DNA of 64,000 nt. Source: Temnopleurus reevesii (taxonomy: Eukaryota > Echinodermata > Echinoidea > Temnopleuroida > Temnopleuridae). The first letter of the stretch is position 1. Every line of letters starts with the position of its first letter. Location: positions 1-64,000 of the forward strand of contig BQKZ01001808.1 in assembly GCA_036244855.1 (NCBI GenBank), written 5' to 3'. The notes beneath the pieces are model-generated. The model was not told where the DNA came from. It was given only the letters and a program-made list of their open reading frames with translations, and did not search any database. Shown here piece by piece: positions 15,101 through 30,500 of this stretch. The translations under genes were made by a program, and so were the position numbers.

Positions 15101-18100
15101 ATTGATAAACGCCCCTAAACCTCAACAACAACAACATTATATTATTATTATTTTGCTGTGGGAACTCATCGTTATACAAGTCCTCTTTCGATTATTTTTC
15201 AAACTATCATGCACTTTGTATTATCACTATTAAATTTATTCACTCACTAATTTTCACAACACAAGCCCTCATATCCATAATTATAAGAATACAGCAGAGC
15301 ATAACTATATATAGATTGAGAGGTGTGTAACAAAATTATCCTTAATAAATTTGTTCACTTACTTATTTCACAACGCAAGCCATTGTATCCAGGCAAACAG
15401 TCACAAACGAAGAGGTCAATTTCATGAGAGCACTGTCCGCCGTTCATGCAGGGGAAGCTTGCGCACTCGTCTAGATCAAGCTCGCAGTTGGTGCCTCCGT
15501 ATCCAGCCGCACAGGAACAGCTGTACGCGTTGAAAAGATCGTTACAATGGCCGCCATTTAGGCATGGTCTGGAAGCACATTCATTTGTATCTGTAAAAAA
15601 AAACAACAACAAAAGGTGAAACAGACTATAAGTCAGGGTTCTGGTAAAGCAGAGAGCGCCTTGATCACTCCACAGAGTGAATATGTGCTATCTATAAATT
15701 GCATGTTGTGTTGTTAGTATTACTATGATCTAGAATAATTATAATTAGTATCATTATTACTATTATCACCAGTATCATTATCATTATTGTTATCATTATT
15801 ATTATAGTTGTCATTATCATTATCATTTTCATTATTATTATCATCATCTTCATCATCATCATCAGTATAATAAGAATACAGCAGCATAGCATAGCTACAT
15901 TGACGGGTCTATGACACAATGACTCCACTATACTTGGCTGTTAAAATATTCTAGTCAATATTACTCAACGTATAAAAATAAAGTTTAAAAGGACAATTTG
16001 ATAAGAAACATCTGACCAAATGTGTTTACTAGAAAGGTTACATTTTCTGAATATTTTTATACTAAGCCCTCATTAATGTTTCAATGTCTCAAACTGCTAA
16101 ACAAATGTGAAAACTAAAATTATTCCCTGGTGTAGACTTGATGGAACACTCACCCAGTTCGCATCGCACTCCTTCCCTTCCCGGTGGGCAGTTGCACTCA
16201 TACACATTCACTAGATCTATGCAGGTGCCGCCAAACAGACAAGGACTGCTCGAACACTCATCAATATCTGGTGTTTAAAATAAAAATAGAAGTATATTGC
16301 TTGAATGTTTAACTCGTGAATGAATAGTCAGTTTGCAGGCTTCATGGTACGCGTTAACTTTCTTAGAAATGTGAGTTGTCCTAAAAAGGACCTATCCTCT
16401 CTCGACATCTTCATGAGCATGTTCTCATCATCTTTAGGAGAACAAGTAAATTCAGGATCGAGAAGCCTATCTATTGCCTTTTGGAGGATCAATATGCAGT
16501 GTATATTTTCTGGCAGGAAAACAAAGGCCTCTCATTGGTCACAGTATACAGGTAAGTCATGGTTGGCTGCCTCGCACCATAAAGCCTTCTACTGAAATAG
16601 AAATATGTTGTCAATGGGTGGTCACAGCGATAGTGTTGAATATAACTCCAGAGTGCTAACAGAATTCTCGCCACCGACAATAAATTTAGAACCGCACATG
16701 ACAATGCGCAATTATCACCGCATACATGTAATGTGAGACAGGATACCCACTTCTGGTTATGGACATTTGTGCATGTGCATTCCACTTTGCTGTGATAAAG
16801 ATTGAAAAAAAAAAAAAAATTTTTTACATGTTATTTATAGCTGATATTAACTATTATTACACCATGGCACGTTTCTTTGATGGAGCGTCCAGTACCTCTG
16901 ATTTTTCAGCAAAAAATTGGCAAATTTTTTATAAATGTCGCATATGTATTAGCTTCCCATACCAGATGTCACCATCCCAACCTCAATATATCAATATAGA
17001 CTGTAACGTGATATATCGTTTGAAATGGCGTATTGGCGGTGGCAAGAACTGTCAAAAAAAAGAAAAGAAAAGACATCCTATCTTGTTCACAATTTAAACC
17101 TGCGTATAAACCACTTTCGCACCTACAGCTGAATGGGTCGATGTTGTCAAGACAATGGCCTCCATTCAAACAATAATCATTATTTAAATCCCTGAGAAAG
17201 ACTCATTAGACCTACGTGTATGGTTCTTCAAGATAAACCTACAAACAAACCTATTGAGTGCTCCATAAAATACTACATTTTGAGGAGAGAATAAGAAAAG
17301 AAATCGTACCTTGTTTGCAATTCAAACCTGCGTAGCCACTTTCACATCGACAGCTGTATGAGTTGATGTTGCCCAGACAGGTGCCTCCATTCAAACTTGA
17401 CTACAAGTTTGATGTTTGGTTTTGGTGTTGGTATTGGTGTTGGAATTGAGAGAGTAACACCAGCAAACCATACAAATTACCAGAAATATGTTAGAATCTT
17501 GAGAGGTCATCCCCCTCACCAAAAACTTCAAGTTTGGTGTCGAGGCTGGTGTTTGTGTCACTGCAACATCAACACCAGCGTTTAACACTGAACTCGAAAG
17601 CACAGACTGACTTACTGATTTCACAGTTAGCACCTGTCCATCCTGGCATGCAAGAACAGGTGTATGCATTACAATCAAGATAAACGATCTATAGATCTTG
17701 ATTGCAGGAACCCATGATTGCATAATACGTTATTGCTCCAATGATTTTGTAAAACACTACATTTTGAGGAAGAATAAGGAAAGAAATCTTACCTTGTTCA
17801 CAATTCAAGCCTGCATAACCACTTTGACATCGACAGCTGTATGAGTTGATGTTATCCAGGCAAGTGCCTCCATTCAAACAAGGACTGCTATCGCATTCAT
17901 TGATTTCTGAGAAAAAATGGTAAGATGCATCATTAAGAGACATGAAATCTGTTCGATCTTTTACCCTAATTCCAAAATAATATGATGAGCATTATAAGTA
18001 GTTACTAGTTTCTTATATTTGTTACATTTATAATTTGTACGCCTTTAACTTGATATTTTACCCTGCGCCGTAAATCAAGTTGAATGAGACCATCACAAAT

Positions 18101-21100
18101 TGCTGATTTGTGTGCAGCGGGTTTGGGCCCTGTTTACATTCTAAAGGTCAGAACCCTTTCTCTTTTCTCTTAGCATAAATGTTCAAACTTGAATGACACA
18201 CACCATGAAAAAAATTTCTCTCTCTTTCTCTTTCTTTCACACTCTCTCCTTTCACAACAATGCATCAATTCAATAAATGCCATTATGAATTGTAACAAGG
18301 TACCTCGTATCAAGTGCAGTAGAATATATGAATATAGTGATTCCCCTAAATAAATGGACATATTATTATTATATTATTTATCATTATTATGAAGCATAAA
18401 TAAGGGCTGATTAATTAACATGGGAAAATGAAATTTTCATACCTATTTCGCAATTTAGTCCCTCGAAGCCTGCCATGCAGTCACACACATAGAAGTTGGT
18501 GGCATCTGTACATGTGCCACGATTCAGGCAAGGGGAACTTGAGCATTCGTCAATATCTGATGGGTAAAAAAGAAATCATGATGATGTAAATTTCATTCCT
18601 GATTGTGCCATGACAGAAAATGTATCAGTAATTTGATAACTTATACCCATTTGACCAGAGAGTACAAAACAACATTTGAGGGATAAAGAACTTTAATATA
18701 ACTGAACATCTATCATAACGAGGTGACTTTACTTGTTCCAGCTCGTGGTATTTTTGTATTTGTTTAACCCAGATTTTATTCATTCATATATTTTCCATTA
18801 AATCTGACTATTACTATTGTGCCACTATTTGCTGTTTGTCGCAGAGAATCTTTGAAAATGAATGTAATCACTAAAATTATTCCAAATCCTGAAATTGGCA
18901 ACACATTTACTACACCTTTAAAAAAAATTTGATCTTTGTGCAAATTGGAAACTTCTAACATTTGAACATGAATTTTAGCGATGAAGATTCAATCTGGTAA
19001 TATTACGTTTTATTGGAAAGAGAATTAAGAAAAGAAAATTAAAAATTATGCTGCTGAAAATTTAGGAAAGCAATTACTTTCAAAATAATTCCTGTCCTGA
19101 ATGAGTTAATTAATAGGTAATGACTTACTGATTTCACAATTGGTGCCGGTCCATCCTGGCGTGCATGCACAGGAGTATGCATTAATACTGTCACTACAGA
19201 TTCCGGCATTTAAGCAAGGGAAGCTGCTGCACTCGTCGTAATCTGTAAAGAAATTTCAAAATAGAATGGAGTCACAAGCTTCAAACAACCTTTTGATTTT
19301 TTCTAGCCAGCTCTGATCCTCCCCTGAGGATTGTCTCAATCCAATGAGGTTCCTTGACATTGCGCTGCCTCTCTCTGTTGATCACTTGCTCTTAGATAGG
19401 TGTATGCCAGTGTCTTTATTCAAAATAGACTTAACGTTATGATTAAAAGTAATATTAGCCTTTCATTTCCAGAAATCGCTCTCAATATTAAGATATTTGT
19501 GCAGAATTCAACTTAAGATTGTATTATTTGACAGAGGAAAATACAATGTATATTCAGTGACAAAGAAAATAAACTAGGTGCCACTAGTAAAAATAATGAA
19601 TACCTTCAAGAGCATCTGTAGTAAAAAAAAAAAAAAAAGTATATATATATATAAATGATTTGTGCACTGCTAAAATGCAGTGAATCAACCCAAAATGAAG
19701 AGTTAAGGAGTAGGAGGCAAATTAATAGTTGCTCCTGATCAACATGTGGATTTTATCTCTGAGTAAAGCTGCATATAAGGCCTTCTAAATGTGTGTGCAT
19801 GTACAACTAGTTTCACTTGGTGAGCTAGTCTTCGTATAGGTCATCTTTTGCTTTACCACAAGAAACATTCAATTTTAAAATTCAATATTAAACAAAAAAT
19901 AATAACTTTTTAACGTCATGGTTTGTTTAGGGGAATTCTTTTTTATTGATATTTAATACCAAATAGCAAATCATATTTTTTTTATCTCAGATGCTATTTG
20001 AAGGAGATTCCAGCTAGCTACAGCTTCAATATGGGCGCATAGGTTTACATACATACGACAGTAACTGTTTGCTTTTGCACTCCTATTATTTGCTTTCAAT
20101 TGATTGCAGATGAATCCTTTGACAAATATATACATGTTGCACTGAGGGGGAAAATCTGACACTAAGTACTCAAGTGGAGCTCTCCATAACATGTCTACCT
20201 ATTGGCAAATAAACAATTAACTCAAACAAAGATGGAGACATGGTAGCAATAGCATCTCTGCTACACATATCACCAAATTAACCCTCTCAAACCCGCCTAC
20301 TTTTTGAAAAAAATCACTGTATATTCAGTCCAATATGTCTGAAAAAGAACTTAAACAATAAATCTAGTGTTTGTATTCATTGGAAAGCTGCACTCTCTAG
20401 CTTTCCAATGGTACATAACTGAACAGTAGAGGAGAAGAGCAGATTAATTCTTCCTTGTGCACAGTGTTTAAATGGTGCCAAAATGCATCTAAGGGATTGA
20501 GAGGGTTATCGATTACTACCTACCAATTTGACAGATGGTTCCAGTATACCCAGGTTGACATTGGCATGTATAGGAAGCAATCTCGTCATTGCAGGTACCT
20601 CCATTTTCACAGGGGTTAGAAAATCACTATTTTTTTGTCTCAGATGCCCATTGAAGACAATTCTAGTTAGCTAGAGCTTCAATATGGGAACATAGGCTAA
20701 CATATTGTGCATGCAACATTAAAATATTTTCTTGTGAACTCCCATTAGCTGCTTTCAATGGCTTGTAGATGAACCCTGTGACAAATATCGACAAAAGTGT
20801 TGCACCGAGGGGAACGGTCTGACTCTAAGGACACAATTGTAGCTCTCAGTTACATGTCTACCCATAACCTAGTGACAAATAAACAATGAACTCAAACAAA
20901 GATGGAGACATGGTAGTAATAACATCTCTGCTAGACATATCAACAAATTAAAGACTCTTTGTGTACCCACCAATCTGACAGTTGGTTCCAGTATAGCCTG
21001 GTTGACATTGGCATGTATAGGAAGCGATCTCATCATTGCAGGTACCTCCATTCTGACAGGGGTTAGAAGAACACTCGTTGATATCTGAAAGAAATGAAAT

Positions 21101-24100
21101 CCTTTTGTAAGAATTACGTGATAGATTTTATTTCATAGGAAATGATAGAAACTGGTTGAAAATTCTGACAAATGAATGATGGTTTCATCAAATACAGATT
21201 TCATTGATTCCCCTTCCAATATTTTTTCCACGGTATACGGAAATTATGAACAGAAATTATAAAAGGATTTTTTTTAATTACAAGAAATAGGAACAACTGG
21301 CTGTATCTCCTATTAAGACCATGAAGTCCATAGGAATGCAAAATTTGCACAAATAAAACCACCTCAATAATTTCAGCTTATACAGATACCCGATGGTGAG
21401 AAAAGAAGATAGACTTTGTTCTCCTTACCAAATTGACAGACTGGCCCGGTGTAGCCTGGAGGACAGACACAGGTGTAGAGATTGATCCCATCGTTACATT
21501 CACCTCCATTTTGACAGGGGTCGCTAGCACATTCATTGATATCTACAAGCAAATTACCAAAAAATATATCATTGTGAGTGGCTATTTTTTATCTTTAAAG
21601 TGGTCAAGAGAGTTTTATATTGTAGGTATTAACCATTAGGGTTCATGAAATATTTTGATATCGAATTGTACCATCAAAGCATGACATGGGTGTAGAGATT
21701 GATCCCATCGTTACATTCACCTCCATTTTGACAGGGGTCGCTGACACATTCGTTGGTATCTTCAAGCAAATTGTTTTTAAATTATCAGAGTAAGTGGCTG
21801 GTCAGTGAAGAGAGCTTCGTACAGTAGGGGTTCGTGAAACAAATTGTTGTAGCCCTTTTACTCCACGCATTATATCTTATCAGAGATTATAAAGGGCGCA
21901 ATTTGGAATTGTTTGCAGATTAAATCAGAGACTATAACTAAGAACTTTCAGGGGAGCTATAAATAGCTCTCCTAGAGGCTCTCAAGGGGCTCTATAAATG
22001 ACGTGCAAAAACATTTAGGGGAGCTTTTGTGGAGCAATTCTACATTTACATATAGTTGTACGTATAATCCTAAAAACTTCTAAAAAGTATTTTGAAAAAT
22101 TATAATCTTAAATTATGTATATTGCATGATTGTTATACTGTATTGATTTGTATTCTGTTGGAAATGAAATAAACAAAAATGAAATGCGAAAAAATGAATT
22201 ACTCTCACTCCCATTAAATTCCAGTCACTGATTAAATGTGATGGCCATATAAATAAAACATGCTTTTCTTTACATTTTGATTAGCCTGCACAATATATCA
22301 CCTAAATTTTTCAATCAATCCCATTTCTAATGTAGTGTCCGCTAAATAAAAATGATTTCCATTTTAATTCTTACACATTAAGATAGATACTGACCTATTT
22401 CACAATGAGTTCCTGTATATCCTGGTCGACATGAACAGATGTATCCGTTGATCTGCTCGATACAAGAACCCTGATTCAAACATGGGTTGCTATTGCACTC
22501 AAGACGTTCTACGATAATGAAAAGATGGAAAGAGATCTTCAAAGGTAATTTCTATATTCAAGGGAAATGGAAATATGAAAAATTCGATATCATAGAAGAA
22601 CTAAAAAGCTTCATATTATTTATTAATCTATTAATTAATTTATTTATTTATTTATTTATTTATTACAGTCTTCTTTAAAACAGGGTAGGTGCATTCAGTT
22701 GTATAAACTGTTTTTCAAGCAAGCCCATTGTACACATTTGTTGAAAATAGATATTATAAATATATTCTAAACAGACACAAATTCATCACATGATTTATTA
22801 AGGGGATAAATCAATAAATCGTCAAATGATGGGAAGAACTAACATGAATGATATCATTTCCTATGAATATCCTATCTAAATCATCAGTAAATAAAAATAC
22901 ACATCAGTATTAATCCTTACAGTTTTGTTCATAATGCTGATAATATCTATTTAGCAGGAAACGAATAATTACCCATTCAAATTGCCCAGGCAATTTATTA
23001 TATTAAATTAAAAAAAAGGCAACTCTTCCTCATTCAGTTCATTTTCAATATCTTCCCATTTGATTTATTCACAACATTTCAATTACCCGTGTATTTTATT
23101 TCAAAAAAGTTTTGATGCTTGTAATATATGTACATTGCTTGTATTTGTTCTTGCTATGCTGTTGTATGAGAATAGGTTCTGTTTATTCAATCAAATATTC
23201 TTCAAGATTTATTAGCATCAATTTATAATGATCATGATAATAATGGATGGCTTTTATTTAGCGCTCATCAACTCTTCGATTTCCTAAACACTCTAAAACT
23301 GTAGCATTATTACCATGGCTTTAGCAGTGCAGCTATTAGGAACATGAGCTTTTTCAAGGAATAAATAACTACCAGGAAGTCATTCATCTCACCTGGGTTG
23401 AGTGTAGCACGATGTGGATAAATTTTTAGCTGAGAGAATTTAACGCCATGGGTGAAACTCGACCCTCCGACCCTCTGGTTCAGAGGCAAAAGTAAGAACC
23501 AGGTGCCTCAAAAACAGTGAATATAATCTTAAAACTAATCTAAACAAATGGGTATTTACCTATTTCACAGTTGTAGCCACTCCACGCTTGTGTACATTCA
23601 CAAAAGTAGACATCCACTCCGTGTGTGCAAGTACCGTTATTAACGCATGGCATGCTGTTACATTCGTTAACATCTAGTTGGATTTGAAAACAAGATTTAA
23701 AGACACATTTAGACATATTTAGAGATTTGTCTCTAATCTGAAGATTAAATATACAGTTGGGGTCAAACGTTTTATAACATGCTCATCTCTTTCTCGGCAC
23801 ACTCTTTTAACATTTTTTATTTTTACTTTTTCTTGACGGTGTTTTTTTATCTCTATTATATTTCCCTAAGAATGATTTTCATCTTTACTCTGTATCAAAG
23901 TATTTATGGTGGATATATTGCTAAAACTTGCATAACTTAAGGGGATCAAACATTCACATACACCTATTTTGTTGCAGTGTTTGCAGTTTGATAATTATTG
24001 ACAATTTTGGGCTTAGATTGACCGGAAAACACCTTGTTTGCATCCTTTAAACATCTAGGTTTCATTCTATTGACATAAGGCATGAAACTCTTTGCTAGAG

Positions 24101-27100
24101 CTTAATTGTGTAAAATCTGGGGGTCATTCCATTGGGTCTGTACACATTTGAATGCTTGGCTGTGGTTTAAAAATTTCATACAAAAAAAAAATATTCCGTC
24201 TTTAACTTGCCAGGACCTTAGAAAAAAAGAAAGACATCATTTCCAAGAAACAAATTATCATATTTCAGCTCCTGTTAAAATTGTGTCATTGTGTAAACTC
24301 TTCTTTCGACTGAAGAGGTTACCCTGCATAAAAAAATAGGAAATAAAGCAATTAAAGATAATACAAATACTTTACCTTCTGTACATGTTACTCCTTGCCA
24401 TCCATCTACACACAGACACACAAAGGAGTTGTCACCATCCTGACAAGTGCCTCCATTCTGACAAGGTTGGCTTGTGCATTCATTGATTTCTATTAATAGG
24501 TAAATAGATACATGGATGGAAAGATAGATTTGATTATTCCATGGAAAGGTAGAAAACTATTCCAAGAAATGGACCATAATAGTGCTACATACATTTCTGT
24601 TAAGCAGTGCCTGGTCAGAATTTGAGCCTACAACTTAATTCGCTAGAACTTAGGGAGTTCTTGAGGATAAGGTTTGACTTGTCTTCTGTACAAATTAAAG
24701 CCTTGCCATTGATCTACACACAGACAGGTGGTGGAGTGTTCAACGTCTTGGCAAATGCCTCCGTTCTGAAAAGGCTGGCGTGTGCATTCATTGATTGCTA
24801 TTGATATTACATAGAGCAAATAATAACCTTTTGGTTCTGTCAAAGAGACAATCTCTTACTTTATTGTTAATCGGAAAGTGAGAGCCATCTTTCCTCAGCT
24901 TTGCTTCGGAAAGATAGCTGTATCCCAGATCACCTTGGAAGTCATAGATTGTCTCATCTCAATCATCAATGTTAATTATTTGCTTCATATAGACAGATGG
25001 ACTGACAGATAGATAGATAAATAGATATGTACATAGACGGATGGGTAAATGTAGAATGGATGGATAGATAGGAGGAAGATGGATAGATAATTGGATTTAA
25101 ATAGACAGCTGCAACGAACCATATAGAGACAGATGAATAGATAGGGAGATTGATAGTGAGTTGGAAGATAAATTTATCACGATTACAATTATAATCATAA
25201 TTGAACTTACTTTCCAATGTCAATTACATAAAACAAAAGATATATAACAATATCATGTATTCAGATAATATCTATGATGATCAAAAGGAAAAACTAAAGC
25301 TTCAGTGACTGTATACAGCATGATAAATGCATTCTTTTTAGAAAGTTTCAGACCTTTTATCTGGCAAAAATTGTACCATATTTAAAAAAACCCATGAAAG
25401 TGGGTTTGGATTGTGATTGCATTGATTCTGAGTGTGATCTGAATCAGTACTTACCAATATTACATCTTACACCAGTAAATCCATCAGCACATTCACAAGT
25501 AAATTGGTTGATTTCATCGTTGCACGTCCCACCATTTTCACATGGGGATGATTGACATTCGTTGATGTCTAAGACGTAAAAAATGCAATACAAATGTTAC
25601 AGACATCGTCATGGCTACTGTCCTATTGCAAGATTGGAGCAAATGTGATAAACTTTATCCATGCATGCAGTGATTTGGGGTTTCAATGACAAAATGACAG
25701 CTCAGGATCAAAGAATAATGGAAACCTCTCTTTGATATGTGAAACTCTGATTTTGAAAAATGGTATTCACAAAAACTTAAATTACAGTAAATATGGAGTA
25801 GGCAAATACAGGTGCTGCTTGCTTTAAAGGGCATGTTATGTAAACAAATATAATCTGTATATTGATGCCCCAGTCACACAGGGCCCGGGAAGCTACACAA
25901 TTCAACACGACTCTTAGTCTGCAGGCAGCTAACTGTGAACTGAACAAAGAGTAATGTTGAATAGTGTTGCTTTCGGGGCCATATATGACTGGGGCCTAAA
26001 GAGCATAAAACTGACTCGTACGAAAGAAGATGATATGTTTTTAGTCTCACCTATTGCGCATGTTGGTCCATCCCAGCCAGGAAAGCAGTCGCACTCGTAA
26101 CTATTTTCCAGATTATTGCACACACCGTTGCCGCTACATGGGTTTAGAGTCTGGGTACACTCATTGATATCTACAAGGAAAAAAAGGGAACATAAAATAA
26201 CATAAGATATAATCATAATTATAGTATTAATACTTAAATTATTATAGTTCTTTTTCCAGAGGATACAATGATATATACATTTCCAGAGGACAAAGATGTA
26301 TTCTTATTTGTTCTTGTGTATAGTTTATGCTTGAAATTTTTTTTTTTACCAATTCTAGCCTAACCATTTGGTTTCGAGCCAACATTCTGCATTCATCCCA
26401 CTGTGACAGAGCCGACATTACTGATATTGGGAAATCTATTAGCACCCTCAAATTCTAATTGGATCTTCTTTGGTAGTTTTTACAGCTTTTGAGTGAATCT
26501 ATCAATGAAACGTCAGCCCTTTGATGTGACGGTTTTGCTCTTGAAAATGTTTCATACAATCTGGTACTTTAGAGGTAAAAAGCCATCCTCATTTGTGACA
26601 GTCTCAATATGTAGGATCCCATTGTGACAGACCAACATGATCTGCTTTTATAGAAGCCCATACCTATGATTACACAGGGTGGTAGTCAAACCTGGGTGGT
26701 GTTTCACCCTGACAAGGAAGACTTTAAGAATGACTGGTATCAGTTCATGTGATCATTGATTGATAACATTACTACTATTCAGCACAAGAAATAACACTAG
26801 TCATTCCTAAAGTCATTCTTAAACTCTTTCGTAACTTGGTGAAATGTAACCCATGATTTATTTCATTGATACAGCAAAGGCCGGGAAGGGGGGGATCTGT
26901 AAAGAATGTTATCATGAACATTCACACAAGAATTAGCTTTGTAGGGCTTGTATTTTGTAAATCAGAGCAAAAAATGTGATTTTATGCATGAATTAGCATA
27001 CTAAATAAAATTTGAGGTTTTCTAAAAATTTGACTCTGCAATTTTGCAGTTTACAGTATGTTTACAAGCAAGTAAATTTTTGCGGCGATCGCGCGACAGG

Positions 27101-27514
27101 TGGCCCAGATCTGAGGGTGGGCTGAATCAAGCCCTCCCCACAGCCATGGAAGGCCCAAAAAAGGCAGGTCTTATCAGGTTAAAAGATTGAAATGTGAATT
27201 GCCAAACACATGAACCAAATATTTTCTCAAGGTGGCATCCTAATATCTCTTACAATGCATTCTCCCATGAAAAAATGTAAATTCCATTAAGAAATATTTG
27301 GTTCAGCTGTTTGATGATTCACATTGTGATTTCCATCCTCGTGCCTATTCATGAGGGTCGAGATCTCTGTAAATTAAATCTCCAACGTACCTATATTACA
27401 AGTGGTAGAAGTCCAGCCTGGTGCACAGGTGCATAGATAGCCATTCACCTCATCTGTACAAGTCCCTCCGTTTGAACAAGGCTCAGGAGCGCAATCATCG
27501 ATATCTACAGATTA

Positions 27515-27546
<32 letters not shown>

Positions 27547-30500
27547 GTAATAATAATAATAATAATAATAATACATGCAATATATATAACACACTTATCC
27601 ACTCTGCATTGCATTATTACCCTGGCTTTAGCCTGCCGTACATCAGTTCACATGGCATTTCAAGGAATAAATATTCCTGCCAGGTACCCATTCACCTCAC
27701 CTGGGTTGAGTGCAGCACAATGTAGATGAATTCCTTGCTGAAGGAAACAAAAGAATCTCTTCTAGTAAAATGATGAAATATCATTGACACTCTTCTCTAA
27801 ATGAGTCAAGATTCTACTATATTCCTTTATCATTTTCTCTTGCTTTAAACTCCCTCTAAATTTAAATTAGTGCATTACGTCATGAACTTCCTTGTGGATG
27901 TGACATGCAATGAATTAGCGCATCGACCATTGCAATTCCAAAAGTTTCCTTGCCCTTTCTTGCTTTACAGACTTTCCAAATGCAGTAAACAAAAATAACA
28001 AGCCAAACTAATAGATTATAAGGAATTTCAGATGATAGTCATGAAGTTTTTTAGAAAATTGTTTAGATGGTACAGATTATAAATGAAGTCTTGTGATGAA
28101 CTAGCAACTTGCCAAGTGTAAAAGTGAAGAAATTATCTCATAATGCTGTTACCAATGTTACAACTTCGCCACCCATGGGTGGAAAGATTCACAACGTATA
28201 CTACAGACTTTAAGACTTGCAACTTTACTTCTTTTTTATTTTCACAATTTAGGTGCAAACCGTTTCTAATTTCATAATGGAGTCAAAGAAGAGAGATCCT
28301 CTACACTGCAAATAGCTTGGGTTCTTTGCCATCAGACTTCACAATCATCCTCTATCTTCTAAAAAAGCATTTAAAACCCTTCTCTTCAAACGTGTTTTCC
28401 AATAGTATTTACATCACAAATAATCCTCTACGATTTTTTTCTTTACTTTCCATGAATTTGCCTTCACTGCACCTTGAGCACATTTAATTATTCATTTAGA
28501 ATCTGATGGATTAAAAGTAACTCAAGTATTATCATTATTACTTATTAAGTATCAAAATACATGTACAATGGAAGTCAAAATTCTTTGCTACCTGCTATAA
28601 CTACAAAAGCTAAAGACAATAAATATCATGCAGTGATCCAACTGTAATCCCATTGTCCTCAGCTTAATAGCGATAACACGTATTAAAGCAAAATATGTAT
28701 ATAAACCAATATTTTAGCGTACAGATATTTTCGCGATTTCGTACCAGTTTGGCAAATTGACCTGCTGTTATTTTCATGTTTTTGACAGTGTCTGTACACA
28801 AATGAATGTGCATCATGTAGAGTGGAAATTTTCGCAAGGCCAAAACCGTGAAATTAGCGAAAATAAAATCACCTTAAAAATTTCAGCTTACACAATATAG
28901 ATCGTCCATGTTCTCACGAAATGATGGGAGCCAGAGAGTATTGTTACATTAAATGAGTTACAAATACATTGAAATGTGTCCTTCTATAGGATCAACACAT
29001 TGTTCAATAGGATGCTCGTTGAATTGGCACTATGTTGAGATTTCTTTGTTTTCATGCAACAATAACCTACGGATGATATATCGAGATGAGACTTAAGATT
29101 AAAAAAACATACTTATGTCGCAATTCGTGCCCGTGTAACCTGGGTCACATGTGCAGAAGTAGAAGCCAATTCCATGGCCACAAGTTCCAAACACACAGGG
29201 GTCGCTGAGACATTCGTCAACTTCGATGTCGCAGTTTCGGTCCGTCCAGCCCAAGGTGCACATGCAGGAGTAGTCTGCAATGAGATCCATACACGTCGCT
29301 CCATTCATGCACGGGAAGCTCTGGCATTCGTCGATGTCTGCGTAAAAGAGACAATGAGAGAAAATTATTAAGATATAGATCACTCCACGTGGCTCATTAC
29401 TTTTCTTTCATCTTAATATGAGCAGAAAAATTTAAAGTACGAGCAGAAAAGGCAGGAAAGTTATAATTATTTTTCACTTATTTTGTATGTATTGTATTAT
29501 TGTACATCAATATCACAGTTTCTTCCCGTCAAGCCTCTGGCGCACATGCAAAAGTAGCTTGCGATGCTATCCATATATGTTGCTCCATTTATACAAGGAA
29601 AGCTCTGATATACCCTGTCTACGTAAACAACAATGAAAAAAAAATCATAAAGATAAAGATGACTCCATGTAGCTTATTATTCTTCTTTTATCTTAATACG
29701 AGCATAAGAAGGTAAAGCAAAGCAATAAGGAGGAGGGCATCATCCTCCCACTGGTAGAGATAGGGTTAAAATAAGAGTATGACAAAGGGCGAAAAGGTGT
29801 GAGATTCAGGCAGAGACTTGGTAGGTCTGTATGCCTGAAGAACTTTTTATGTCAACTTACTTATTTCACAATCTACGCCGGCATATCCATCAACGCAATT
29901 GCAAAGATATCCATTGATAAGGTCATCGCATGTACCGCCGTTCTGACAAGGCGTGCTCGCACACTCATCAATGTCTGTAAGAAAAAAAATGTAGGAAATT
30001 ATTTCAAAACTTTTAGTAAGACATCTGGAGCAAAAACCAATCTAGATCATCAAGGAGTTGGTTTGCGCCAGAAGAATCTTGTTTTGATTAAAAGCAGAAA
30101 AATCAGACGAACAGATCACAAAAAGTATGAAGCAAATCAGACAATGAAAAAGAAAATTATATTAATATTTCAACTTTCAACAGTTGTTTGTCGTACAAAT
30201 TAGCAACGTTGTGTCAAATGACATGACGTAGTTCATGCACTTCTCTGCAAGCAGTCCATAATATCTTATTGTTTAAAAAAATCCCCCCTTTTAAATACTT
30301 AATGCAAAAAAGAACATTTTTTCATCCATATATTTATGGGTTAAGATACATTTATTGATTTAACCTTTAGAAGATTAAAAAAGTAAGCATTTATGGAGCA
30401 AAAATGGATTCTTAAAAACAATAAATTATTATAAGTTTACTGACAGGAAGTGCATGACATACCTCATCACATGTGACCTAAAGCCACGTGTTATGACGAA

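Noticed and set aside
16320..16785. Overlapping open frames on both strands
   Set aside because: No EGF, CUB or novel-module features and no plausible splice phase; treated as intron.
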